Shown here piece after piece: positions 21,130 through 33,900 of a stretch of DNA of 64,000 nucleotides (position 1 is the stretch's first letter; the number at the start of each line of letters is the position of its first letter). This DNA is from Hofstenia miamia. Its lineage: Eukaryota; Xenacoelomorpha; Acoela. The DNA is taken from contig SCFE01000028.1 of assembly GCA_004352715.1 (NCBI GenBank), positions 1,215,465 through 1,279,464 on the forward strand, written 5' to 3'. The notes under the pieces were generated by a model. It was not told where the DNA came from. It did no database searches and worked only from the letters and a program-made list of their open reading frames with translations. The position numbers and the translations under genes were made by a program.

Positions 21130-22445
21130 ATATATATATATATATACAAATTTACCTTGATTTTATTCTTCAAGGTTTTTTTATTAATAAATATTTGATT
21201 ATTGAACCTTTGCTAAGATTTCATGAATTATGATGCCTTCTTCAGTTATAAATATGTTTTCTGAAAATAAAATTACTATCAACACTTGTTCAATTCTATC
21301 AAATGGTTAAAGTGCAGACTACACTTTGTGTATCGTTTATTCAACTTCCTCCGAATTCGTACAACTCTCTCTCAAATTATGAAGATTAAAGGCGAGTGTT
21401 TGTTGAGTTGATGCTTCTGAAATGGATTTCCTTGCCTCAATCGATTAAAAATTTACTTGCATTTCCTGTCATAAAAGATGGTGAGTATTTGTAAACTTCC
21501 GGTTGCATCGTTTTATGGGAGTATTGCTTTATCCAATCCGTTAGCTAATGCTCTTTTATTCAATTCATGTAATTAAAAATCTCATTTTTTCATCATCTTA
21601 TGCAGAACAATTAGTTTGACAACATTAACATGATGCTATGAAGTAATTAACTTATTCATGGTGATTGCAGTTTTTGAAAACACCACTAGATATGAAAATT
21701 GATTCATTACCACTGGTTTTTTTTACAGTTTCGACGCCATTTCCACCCTGTAATTTTCTCGCAATGGCTCAGAGCGATTGATCGTTTGCAAAAATCTTAA
21801 TCGAGTAATCCATTAATCGTCCCAGCAGTCCAGAAAATAGAGAAGCATGTTCATTTTAATATTTTGATGCATCAGTTCTTTGCATTTACGAGACATTGCA
21901 CACTGTATTCAATTACGTCGCATTTGCTTTAAAATTAGTTTTCCAATGAATTTATAAAACATAAATTTATTAAACCAGTACTCCAGGTGCATAGAAAGTG
22001 GTATTTATCCAGATATATTTTCTGCGGCTGTTTACTATTCACAAGTGTGGCATACGTTTAGTTCGAATTCGGAGTAGTAAAAACTGTGAAACTAAAAATT
22101 CTTCTAAATCATCATTTAAAAGTATGAAATAATGAGCAACTGTACTTACTCCTATAGATTCCTAGATCAATGATTTTTCAAAGGTGCTAAATTCAAAAGG
22201 GACTGTTATAAATGTTCACTCTTATATGTGCAAACTAACATTTGGACAGTATTGTGGGTTTGTGACTATCACAACTATATCACGAAGCATATTCAAAGTA
22301 GAAGCCGGTTTTCTGCTTGGATTATCTGTTAAACCTTTCCCAATGATGGACTTCATTCGTTTTTGTTAACGTGTAATAATGTGGTGGAGTTTTAAATTGT
22401 CAAAGTTCCCTTTTTAAAAATTTAAAAGATATTATATTCTACTAT
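21130..22445. other. AT-rich stretch with a short TA microsatellite, no gene seen
   Basis: A (TA)n run at about 21126-21147 opens this stretch. Nothing else was recognisable on either strand. Confidence 0.35.
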
Positions 22446-22449
22446 TTAA

Positions 22450-22661
22450 CACTAGAAAGTCCGACGATTCTATATCTTTAATTCATGCAGTTGTCAGATT
22501 AACCCATTCAAGTAAAACTAACGAAAACAAAAGCAAATGAAAGAAAAGTATGAGAAGAACAAAATAAGCTGTTTTCTATTTAAATTCTCATTACATGAAG
22601 CACTACAAATGCATTTAAGATGTGCAAAGTGGTCAAATTTGACAGCTGGGGCTTTCTAGTG
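22450..22661. mobile_element. piggyBac-like MITE, 212 bp, TTAA flanks
   Basis: The element starts CACTAGAAAG at 22450 and ends with the inverted CTTTCTAGTG at 22661. It is flanked by TTAA on both sides (22446-22449 and 22662-22665). TTAA duplication and CYCTAGAAAG-like ends are hallmarks of piggyBac. There is no coding capacity. Confidence 0.8.
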
Positions 22662-23386
22662 TTAATATATTAGGAGCGTAGTCTACAAAGTTCTTTTATC
22701 TGTACCACTCATCTTGTCAACTCACGAAAACATTACATAGCTATATGTTCCAAGGTGGTGTCTAATTTTTATAAGTTTACAGGATTTTTGTGTATTAGCA
22801 GTACTTTATTCATATTTAAAATTTAGCGACTAAGTTTATACAAGACTAGATATGGATTGTATCAATATTTAGTATATGTTATTAGCGATGGCGGAGGGTT
22901 TTACCAACAAACAATTAAGAAATAACCTGATATGTTCTCTTACTTTATTCCATATACACATTGTTTAGTTTAGTGTTGAAGAGTGTGGATTTCATTTATC
23001 CAATGATTTAAGTGACTATATTAGGTCAGAAATACATATTATTTATAAGTCCTGGCATTGCAAATATAATGCAGCTTGATATTTGGTATATATTTGTTTC
23101 TCTAATGTGGGGATATTAGATATTTCTCCTAATGAATCAAATTTCAAAGCGTGATGCTCCAATGAAATAGCCTTCAATTTCTATTAATAGTCGCGCGCAT
23201 CGACATTAATTTTGGATGGTATCGAGTTTTAGCATGCTAAAATGAATTTAATTATTACAATAATGTGAGGCAGATATTATACCGTGCTTCCTTCAGATCT
23301 TTAGTCGAATTACGAGCCAACTTGCTGAGAGCTAAATAACAGACTGTGGAGCTTTTCAATTTTAAAATTTTGAAATTAATAGTGTT

Positions 23387-24977
23387 CAGGGGCGTGCTGA
23401 CGGATTTTGGGGCCCCTGGCAAATCGTAAATATGAAGCCCTTTCTGGCCACTTCAACAAAAAAAGACGTACGTGGTGGTAGCTAGTATTATTATTGCATT
23501 TTTGATAGAACACGCTTAGTGACATTTTTTTCCTTGCTTTTTTAAGAATGTTTTTCGAAAAAATTGAGATGTCTAAACCAAAATAATATGGGAGGCTTCA
23601 GGCGAAAATTCGAAGCTTTTTAAAAAGCGCTTGTTTACATGTATTGTCCCAGTTATGGCCAAATATGAAAAAGAAGATTTTCTTCGAAGCAGAAAAGAAC
23701 TATAATTTTCAAAATAACAACTATTTTCACATTCACAAAAACGTTTTCTTCAAATAAAGAACAAAAAAGGACAGTGGCCACTTTGAAAGCATCATATATC
23801 AATGAAAAAATAACAGACATTACGTCAAAAGCAAATTGCTGAGCTCCTTTGATGAGGCCCCATATATCAATGATGTGGTCCTGTTTGAAGAAATGTGGAA
23901 CAGCAGCAGGAGGAATTGAAGGTTAAATATTTAGAAAGAGAAGTTCCTCCAAATGGTCATCCGTTAGAGCATGTCTCAGTCTATTCTTGACAATCTTCAA
24001 TTTAGAAAATGCACGCTCACAACATGTAGTGGTGATGGAAAGCGTTAGCAGATATCTGTAGACGTCAAATGTGAAAGACTAAAACTCAGCACTTTAGCCA
24101 TGAAAAACAAGAGTCCACAAAGTTGAAAAGGGGCTGTATGCCTTTTTTGTAACAAAAATATTGGACAATGAAAGCTTAAATTGCTTTTTCAAACCCGAAT
24201 ACTTTTTACCAATAACCCTAAAAAGGAGAACCTTCGTTTTTATAGAGTAAACTATTTTAGATTGTGGGTTTTAATTATACTCCTTTCAAAGCATTTCACG
24301 AAACCATTAAGATAAATTATATTTACCTTTCTAAAAAACGTAGATTGTATCGGAAAGCTAACATGCTTTGTAATAAACCCGTATTGTTCATTCGTTTACT
24401 TTGTAAAACTACAAAGCGAACGGACTATCTATGGTTGCACTTGTTACCTATACTTTCTGTTGCGGCTTTTCTCGCTGTGTCATGCTGGTAACTAATAAAC
24501 AGTAAACTTTATCAGTATTAAAATCTATTAATTATATACTTCTATCGACTAAGGGCAAAATGCAGTTTAGAACTTATTTGCACTACTTAGCCACATAAAC
24601 CTCTGAGTGACTAATACTTCCATCATGCATTTTTGGTAGATGTAGAAGGGGGACAGAATAGTCAGAAAAACCGCAATTAAACCAGAAAATGCTATTGTTT
24701 TCCAGGAAAATGGCCCTTTTCTTCAATGTTGTAACGAATTTCGGTAATTTTGACAATATCCGGTTATACAAATACTTATTGTAATAAGACAGTCGAAAAA
24801 CTTCTAGTTAAAACGGCTCTAAGTTTCCTTCCTAGATTTGAAATCCTACAGAGTTTTCATCGTTTCCCAAGTTTAATAATCGTTTCTCCTAATTTTGATT
24901 TTTGCCTCGATTTTGGTCCCTGGCATTTTAGTGCCCCTGACATTTCCACGGATGCCAGTCCTATCAGCACTTCCCTG
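23387..24977 (-). mobile_element. hAT transposon, deletion derivative
   Basis: The inverted ends CAGGGGCGTGCTGACGGA (23387) and CAGGGAAGTGCTGATAGGA (inverted from 24977) are flanked by ATAGTGTT (23379-23386) and ATAATGTT (24978-24985), 7 of 8 bases equal. The left end also contains the GGGGCCCCTGGC motif common near hAT termini. The interior retains the transposase C-terminus on the minus strand (23923-24064) but no other recognisable transposase region. Confidence 0.75.
23923..24064 (-). pseudogene. hAT transposase C-terminal dimerisation domain
   Basis: Minus-strand reading gives DVYRYLLTLSITTTCCERAF, SKLKIVKNRLRHALTDDHL and EELLFLNI, then the stop at 23925-23923. This matches the hAT family C-terminal dimerisation domain (V-T-x-x-x-x-ER-x-FS-x-L-K-x-I-K-x-x-LR). 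The natural stop is present, but the catalytic part upstream is missing, so it is a remnant. Confidence 0.8.
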
Positions 24978-24985
24978 ATAATGTT

Positions 24986-27890
24986 TATAACTTGAATTGA
25001 ATTTTTAGTCTTTGTCAAGAAAATTTTGAAAAAATCTTAAATATTGAAATTTTAGCTGCTTAAATAGTGAACGTTCACTACACATTTCTAAATATATTAT
25101 CCAATCTTTATATCAATCATTACACGTCTTGCTAAACGTTTGAAGTGTACCGCAGCAAATATTCTGTAAATTACACTGACAAATACAGGTTTTGATAAAT
25201 CGTTCACTAATTACCGATTTTATCAATTCCCTAACCGCGCTCTCACCCTCTTTAATCACTTTCAATATATAAGTCGAGGTCAGACTGGTCATTTTGCAAG
25301 ATAATTTTTTAATCAATTAATCTTTGAACTACCAAACCGTGTCCTATCCTGTATTCAATATAATGTCATTTTGTTTTAAAATTTTTTGAACTCAAATTGT
25401 CTTGTTACTTTTCAGGTGTAACATTAACCTACAAAATGAATGTAGTAAATATTAATGTAACCTAAATTTCCATTAACAACTGAGAAACACTGAATTACTA
25501 AACCACGTCAAACCGAAAAATAGAAATATTTAATACTATTTTTCTAGTAGCCTTTTGAAATACAAGATTAGGAATATAACATTTTCATAACGTAACTTTA
25601 TTCAAAATGCATGTCCAAAATCATCAAAATAACGCAATTAAGATATACAATTGTAAATCAGTCGTTTTCAATTATCAATATCAGGGTTTAGCTTCTCTGC
25701 CCTAGGTATTATTATTTTGCCTGTCTGTCCACACTAACTACTTGTACACCTAACCTGCATAAATCAATAAACAAACATGTAATCTTTATACAAGCGAAAA
25801 TTGCATACAGCATTTAAATAAGCCAATATACCATATTGTCAATTCGACACGACGTCGTTATCCACGTTAATAAAATAGCTTGGTATTCTAAGGGTTAAGG
25901 ATTGCTGTAGATTGCAATATGCAAATTGAAATTATGCGATAGAAAAGCGTTTGATAATATTTATGCAATATAAACAGAACTTTTTCGGGTAAGAACATGC
26001 TTCAGATCGTTTCAATGGTTAATTGTGTCGCTCTAGTGGACACCAATTTAATTACTGATGAGTGCATAAAATAAGTCCTACGGATCAACGGACTCTGAGT
26101 TATGGCCACCTAAATGACCTTAATTCTAACCCAAATCCCAATCCTAACCCGTTTAGAAATGTTTAAGAAATGTTTAGATTTCGATGACGTCAACTTTTAA
26201 CATATTGTATGACGTCTTTATGTTCTGTATGAGATTTATTGGTGAGGGAATTATTCTAGTTCTCTCAACTAAAGGCTCAAGTTAATTGCGAAGGTGGTCC
26301 GTTTTAAATTACGAATGTTGTTATTGCTTGGTAGATATTCCCGAACTAGGTAACTGAAAGTTTTCAATTTGATCTTTCCTGTTCCAAAATGACCTCACCA
26401 AATTATCGATTGCTAACAATCTTCAATTATTAAAATCTTTGAAAAAGTAGTGCTGTTTCCAAAATGTTTTATTCTTTTATCTGTTAAACGACAAGAACAT
26501 AATTTAATGAAGATTTCGGCTATCACAGTAATAAAAACAATGTCTTCTTCCATTACAACACATGATCCACATCGTGATTGCTTGAATTTATAACAATTTG
26601 CCCTTGTTTTATTTCGGCAGTTTTGAGTTCTGCTTACTAAGCATTTGAAGTGTTTCACGGATGCATTCTGTATTATGTATTATCCAAGGAGGGTTTGGCA
26701 AATTGGATGATGAAATCTTTATCTTTGAATTTGATACATCCTTATAGTAAGTCTATGACTACATTCTCCACAGTCTCACATTCATTAGACGAGTTTTCAG
26801 TTGAAAAAGAATCGTTTTTCTCATGAAAATCGAAAATCGGAGTCATTTGAATTCCCATCTTCAAAATCAAGATTTGCGAAAACCCAAAGCATAAATCCCT
26901 TCAGCCATTAGTTATACAGTGTAATCTTGTTTGCAGATGGACAGCATTGGTGCTTAAAATATCAATCTGAAGATTTACCCAACCCCTTACATGAATAATA
27001 ATGTGTGGTTAAAATTGACAACTGGGTGTTTGATCATATTTCTTAAAAATATAAACAAAAATATCATAGAGTTCGTAAAAGATAGCGCTCTATTCAATGG
27101 GCCAAATAAAGGAATAAAGCCAGCCAATTTGAGTCAACCACTCATAGGACTTGTGAAATGAGAGCTATACTCAATGTTGCAAGCGTTCAATTTTAACCAC
27201 TTTGGGCATTGTAGTGTTAATAGCATAACAAAAAGGTTATTTTTTAATTAGCTAATTTTTGTAGTGTTGACCATATGTCATTGCGCTTTGAAATGCAAAA
27301 TTTTAAACAGCATTAATTTGGCTTCTATTCGACGATTTATTGACAAAAGTTGTGATTTCATCTTTGGGGAATATTTTCTTTGTATCTTACTTGTAAATTC
27401 AACTTCAAAAAGTAATACTGCCCAACAAAAACATTTCCCTTTATGGCTAGCGTTCTTAATTGAAAGCATTAGTTGCTTTCCAGTAGACTGCGTTTTTCTA
27501 GTAGATCAACTATTGTAGAGGTGACTGACAAATGGTATTATCTTTTTATAACATTGGAATTTCACTAAAAGTTTTTTCGTTTTTTAGTGGAAAGGTTTAC
27601 ACCGCTTGCAATGTTTATACATGTATGAATAAATTATCTATAAGCTTTGGTGTGTTTTTGTATTAACTGTCACTTAACTTTTAGTCTATAAATTAAAATG
27701 GATTCATTTTAAAATTATAAAAATTCATTCACTTGTATATTTTGTTTCAGATTTTAGTGTTCTTGTAAAGGCGAATAAATATTAAGAAAGATTTCGAGTT
27801 GGATATTATTAATTTTATTCTAAGCACTGATTCTATTAATTGATTTTCTCTCTATCTAATTGACGGCGAAAGCAAAAACCAAATGAATTC
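24986..27890. other. Spacer upstream of the PKA regulatory subunit gene
   Basis: No gene, inverted ends or tandem array were recognised. The stretch ends at the probable promoter region of the gene starting at 27932. Confidence 0.35.
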
Positions 27891-27899
27891 TGATTGGCT
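27891..27899 (-). promoter_or_regulatory. Inverted CCAAT box candidate
   Basis: TGATTGGCT holds ATTGG, an inverted CCAAT, about 35 bases before the ATG at 27932. CCAAT boxes bind NF-Y in animals. The close distance to the start codon means that transcription would begin very near the ATG or that the match is by chance. Confidence 0.25.
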
Positions 27900-27931
27900 A
27901 AGAAACGTTCTCTTTGTCACTCGTTGTGAGA

Positions 27932-30900
27932 ATGGGTAGCAATGCGTTCGCTGTACCGACTGGTCTCACAGAACTTCTCGTTAAATTCACTGTTGCTGTT
28001 ATAAAAGAGGAGCCAAAAAATCTTACACTTTTCGCCAGTGAATATTTTTCTAAATTAGCAAATAATTCAGAAAATGATAATGAGATTGCTGAAGCGGGAG
28101 ATGATTTGGATGATATTATGCCTGATATCGTTCCCTTTAAGGCTTCAACACGCAGACGTTCAGTAGCAGTCGAGCGCGTAGATCCTGCAAGTCTTCCTTT
28201 GGCCACCGCTCATCCTAAATCTTCTGATGCGCAGAAGCGGCTGGATGAGGCGATTGCACGTGTCGAAAATAAACTTTTCCTTTACAAGAAGTTGGATCCT
28301 TTGCAGAAAAAAGAAGTCAAAGCCGCAATGTTCGAGCAGCGTGTTAGTTCAGGCACTACAATTATTCGCCAGGTTTGCCTTACGCTTTTGATTTACATTC
28401 TTAACCGCGTAGAACGAAATAATATTCTGAATAGGATATAAATGAAGTTCAATAATTGTTTTTAGTGGCAAACGAATTTTTTAAGTTCTACTTATTCCGT
28501 AATTATAAATAAATTGAGCAATTCCTATTTTATTAACTTTTAGTGTACTAAAAACTAATTTTCTACGCATTCAAAGCTTTAATAAATTTTGCTGATTTGT
28601 TGTTTGCTTGGTTAGTGTAAGTAGATTTTGAACATGTCCGCTCATAAAACACAAATTTTTAATAACTTCTCACTCTGCTGTAGTGCCCTTGTGCAGACGC
28701 GAGCTTCTTTGCAAACTAGTATTTCACATTAATTAGATATTTGGTACTTGCGAAAGCTAACCATGAGCAATGCCCTATTTCATCATATCATTTACATTTT
28801 CCTTTTTTTATACTTGCATTTTTTCTATCATACGTTTTTATGCGGTTTTATTCATTTCTGTGATACCTGCTCTGGAAAAAATTTATGGTTTTTGCTCCCA
28901 ATTATTATTATAAATGAAGGTGAGTTTTAAATTCATATGATTAGAAACAATAATATAAGGATAGAATAAGGAAAAAGTAGGAGTCTGCTCTCTAGAATAC
29001 TTGACGTATATCTTTAAAAAATTGTTCTTCAGTCTGTACTGAATCAGCATTTGAAATCAATTCTATTTACCGTCCACGTCTAACAGAGAAGTCATCAAAA
29101 GAATTAACAGGAGATGATTATCTCATCCTCCCACTCACATCTGTCTAATGCGGTACAGACCTACTCTAAGTGCCAGCTGCTATCGAATTCCTTGATAAAA
29201 TATGGATTATTATAAATATTTTCATTTTACGCTTCTAATTTACTTTTCCTTAACATCTATTTAGACAATTGCCAATTATGTAGAAAAATTGGCATGAACG
29301 CAAAATATAATTTTACTTTTCTTTCAATCCGTGGTTACGTATACTTTCTCAAACAAACGTGCAAAATTTTGGTGGGGAAATATGCATATGGTTTCCTTTG
29401 ATAATGACGAACAGTGTGATGGTTTCTTCAACTATATATTTTCTCATAGTCAGTATTAGTTTCTTTTCAAAAATTGTTTCAGAAATCGGCGCAATTTACG
29501 TTCTGAAATTTTTTTAAATTGATTGTTCTGATTTAAGTATTACACTCTTTGCAGAATCAACGAAACCGGATGATAAATAGGGTTAAACTGAAAGGCGGGT
29601 CTATAACTCTTGCTTTCTTGCATTTATTGTCTTATCCAATTTTGCACTGTACTTTATTATTTTTTGCTTTAATAGTAAATATTCAGTATTAACTGTATGA
29701 GCACTTTTTTCTTAGAAATCATCCAATGATTTGCTAAATTTTTGGAACAACTTCTAAGCTTTCGATTAGTACTGGAGAAATAATTTCAGAAAATTTAAAC
29801 TGCTTGAAGGAATAAAGGGAAAAATGCTTTTAAAGCAATATAGTTTTATGAGGCTGAAAACTATTATGCTACTCTTTGTGTTTAAATAACTGTTAATAAA
29901 TTCTCAGACCTGAAATCCTCAAGTATTCGTGAAACCATTCCTATTTTTGTCATAAAAAGTACGAGAAATCGAAATTAATTTTCGTTTGGACTAGTTTTCT
30001 CTCTATATTTTTGTTTACTCAAAAAATCGGATTGTTTATGCCATTGAATGCTCTATCAATGTTCTTCATAAATGTCATAGAAGACAATTACTTGGCATAA
30101 TTTGACAAACTTTCCTTTTGCTCTTTCCCAGCGGCTAATTTTCCCCATCATTTAATAGTTGTTTAATCACTGATTATAGTAATTTCATTATTACAATTGT
30201 TCTATAATCTAATTACTGACTATATTGAAAAGAAAATCAGTCGAGGCAGCCTTTCTCAAAAATTAAATCAATTAATTTGCTGATATTTTATCCCCTGCAA
30301 TTTAAATCTGCTACAGGCGCGGTCTTCTATATATAGAAGGCTTTTCCCTGATCATTTAACTTTATATGTTCAGTTGAGCGATTTAATGCTAATTATAAAT
30401 TTCTTTTAAGTTTTATAATTATTTCCTTTCTAAAAAGATATTTGTTCAATCTAATAATAGTAGTAGATTCTATTTATATTGAAGTTGTCTGCAAAATAAC
30501 TTTCTTCCGTGAAACTCTTCTTCGGGAAATGTGATTCTATGTTTTATCCAATCCTTTTTAAGCATATTAATTTTAAGTATCTCATTTAAGTGTATCATAA
30601 TACGTATGTTAGGCTTCCATAGGCTAGTCCAAAATGCTTGGCTTTTATTATACATTTTCAGTCAAAGGTAATGATTTTAAAATGTTTTTATATTCCTCAC
30701 AAAGATCCTAATTTCCATTAGATTAATTTTGTGTGATTGAGAACGACATTTCCAACTGATCTTTAAACAACCTGATATCAGAAGTCATGAATCGCGAGAT
30801 TAATTGTCCGTGCAGTTATTTCATTAGCCATGCTGCATGATGATCCCATAACACACGAAGTAACAAAAACTAGTGTTGCTATTATTACATGTGTCTCTTT

Positions 30901-33900
30901 TTGTAATAACAACTCTGAAGACTAAGTGTTTTCTGTATAATATCTCAGCTATTCATAAAATAATTATTTAAATAATTATGTTGAATGCGATTTATACAGC
31001 ATAAATTTTTTACAGCGTGCAAAATGCTAAAATTTAATTAATTCNCTCTGAAGACTAAGTGTTTTCTGTATAATATTCATAAAATACTTATTTAAATAAT
31101 TATGTTAAATGCGATTTATACAGCATACATTTTTTACAGCGTGCAAAATGCTAAAATTTAATTAATTCGCAAAATGTTAGTCTGAACCAAGGCTTAATTT
31201 CTACGACAATAAAGGTTACTCGTTTAGAAATGGCTCCATTGGTATCATCGTTATTGCATAGCAAATTACTGTATAAACTATCACGCAAAGATTTAATATG
31301 TTTTAAAGTATTATTCAGTATCAATCTTTATGTATCATTCACAAATTTATTCATGAATTAAGTTCATTAAGTTTTCTTAATAATTACTTCAAAATCGATA
31401 AATGAACTAAAACACTTTTTAGCATCAATAATCGTCAAGATTCATTTTTTTTAAATGTTCAATATTATGGAATTATTTAAGTATTGATATAAAATGTGAG
31501 AAAAACTATAAACACTTAAAAAAAAATAAAACAATTTCTATTAAGTAGGCAAACATTATTGGGCATAGATAATAAACTCAACGCATGGTCAAATTACTTT
31601 TAAAAGTGCCCTTTAATTAATATTGCATATTTAATTAGTTTTGTAAATATTTTTGTCTTGTGTTAGTTTATGGTTTTTATATGCATTTAAGCAATAAATT
31701 TGCTTTGACTCTCAATATTGATTGCTTAAGTTTCTTACAGTTACATACCGAGATAATTCTGATAAATACAATTAGAATTAAATATATTGCCCTTCATTTC
31801 GAAAAAAAATTAACTTTTTCAAATTGAATAATATATCTAAAATCAAGTTTTCAATACAATGTCGCCAGGCTTGCATTTTTATCGTAGAAAGCCGAGAATA
31901 TTCCCTAAGGCTTTCATTGATCCTTAAAAGGAAAAATAATTATCCAATAACCCAAAATTTTTTGTTAAAATGAGGGTAAATATGTTGAACTTAAAAATTG
32001 AACTATTGTTATGTATTGAGAGATTTTGATTCAAATATTTACCCTTGAAACTTAAACGGTTGTCTGCTTAAACGGCATTAAGTTTTCAAAGCTATTCTAG
32101 ATAAGGTGGGGAGCAAACTGCTCTGTTGTTGAAAGTTGTTGTAATTAATGGAATTTGAAAATTCTAAAATTTGAATGAGGCTAAGACTAATATCATTATC
32201 AATATTTTATTTAGGAATAGATGGCAAAAATTAATACATTTCTAAAGCATACAGAGTAGATAGATTGTTCTAACAACCGTGCTAAACAAGAAATGAATCG
32301 AAATATGCTTAAAATTCTTTAGTTTAAAAATAATGTAGGAAACAGTTTTCGATCATTTAAGTTTCTAAGATAAACCTAAGGACTAGAGAGTGACATCGGG
32401 TACCCGATAAACCCGACCCGATTTCAGATTTCGGGTCGGGTTCGGGTACAGAGATTAGATTGATTATTAAAAAATACTTATGTTTATCATAACTTGATTT
32501 GAGAAGGATCCAAGACGTTAAGTAATACCAATGAATTGTTGTTTCCCAGTCAGAAAATGATAATTTGATTGGATAACGTTAAATAAAATTAAACGTTTCG
32601 GGTTGGGTCTGGTTCGGGTATTAAATTTTGGGGTTCGGTTCCATGTTTACCTCATATTGTCACTCTCGAATAAGGTCCCTCAAATACGTTTTTTGTATTG
32701 TTTGAATTGTGCATTGTTTATACGTAAACAATTGTTGATATTTTCATAGTATCACAATTAACATGATGCACTGTGCATTTTTCCAAAACTGCTTACGACA
32801 TACCTGTACGTCGCAAGCAAAAATTCCAATTAATTGCACTTCTAGCATGCATAGTCTGCTCCAATTCTATGGTTTTTCGCTAGTTGATAAACAGTGAGAG
32901 TTTATTTATACTTTTAGAATGTAGAGTGTCCAAGATACATTTCATGAGACAGTTGGTCAATTGGCAGACAGTCTTTCATAAAGGAATTTTTTAACTTCTA
33001 GTTTAAATGTATTTTTAACAATTTTTAAAGGTTAGGAACGCTTAATATTTCGAAATTTATAACACGAATTTTCGCTTCGGTTGCAGCACACATCCATCCC
33101 TGAAAAGTCATTTGATTTAACCACATGTTGTATCATATTTTGGCCCTTGATGTTATAGCGTTTCTAATTTAACATTTAAATAATTAATCAAGTTATTATT
33201 ATATAATGACTTCTCCTTTCAAACTAAAAGCTAAATTAGTGTTTAATGGACTCTAAGAGCTTTGGAGTCAAATTTTCGTTCGCCATAATTTTACAGTATT
33301 ATTGTTTAGATGGGCTTCAATTTTACGAATGCTAATGAAATGCTATTTATAGATACCAGAAGTCTTCTATGAGAGAGCTCTTTATTCTACATGAATTGTT
33401 GTCTATACTCTTTAGAATTTTTGATAGACCTAATTGAAATGAATTTAGAGAAATACCAAGCATTAGTAATTGGAAATTTAATTTATTTTTGATGACTTGT
33501 TTTCTTGAAGTTTCTTTCTACAATCTTCTTTGTCTAAAAATCTATAAATCCTTGAAAACCACCGATGTTCTGATGCTTATCTGATTGTAATATCTAATAA
33601 ATCAAGAAGCAAGTGTCGGGTTTTATGATAGATTGCCTTGATTGGCTGGTAGCTAGAATTCATTTGTCATGATTAATATTTTACAGTTTCGTGAATTATT
33701 AAGAGATGTTCCCTTATTGCTTTAATGACAGTTGTTTATTCCGTTCTTGCTGTCGTATGACTGCTACAAACACAATTTATCTTCACGCAAATGGCGGGAA
33801 GCAAATCTTTTTGCACTAATTTTATTTTCTTTAATCATCGACACAACTATTAATCTCTGAAATGCTCATCGTTTAGTTTTAATGGCATTTTAATTTATTT

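Noticed and set aside
24264-24491. 75-codon plus-strand frame
   Set aside because: It lies in the interior of the decayed hAT element, shows no family motif and has background composition.
26058-26075. CTGATGAG hammerhead-like core
   Set aside because: No matching GAAA segment or stems follow at a workable distance.
27898-28206. 102-codon minus-strand frame
   Set aside because: Antisense shadow of the first PKA regulatory subunit exon.
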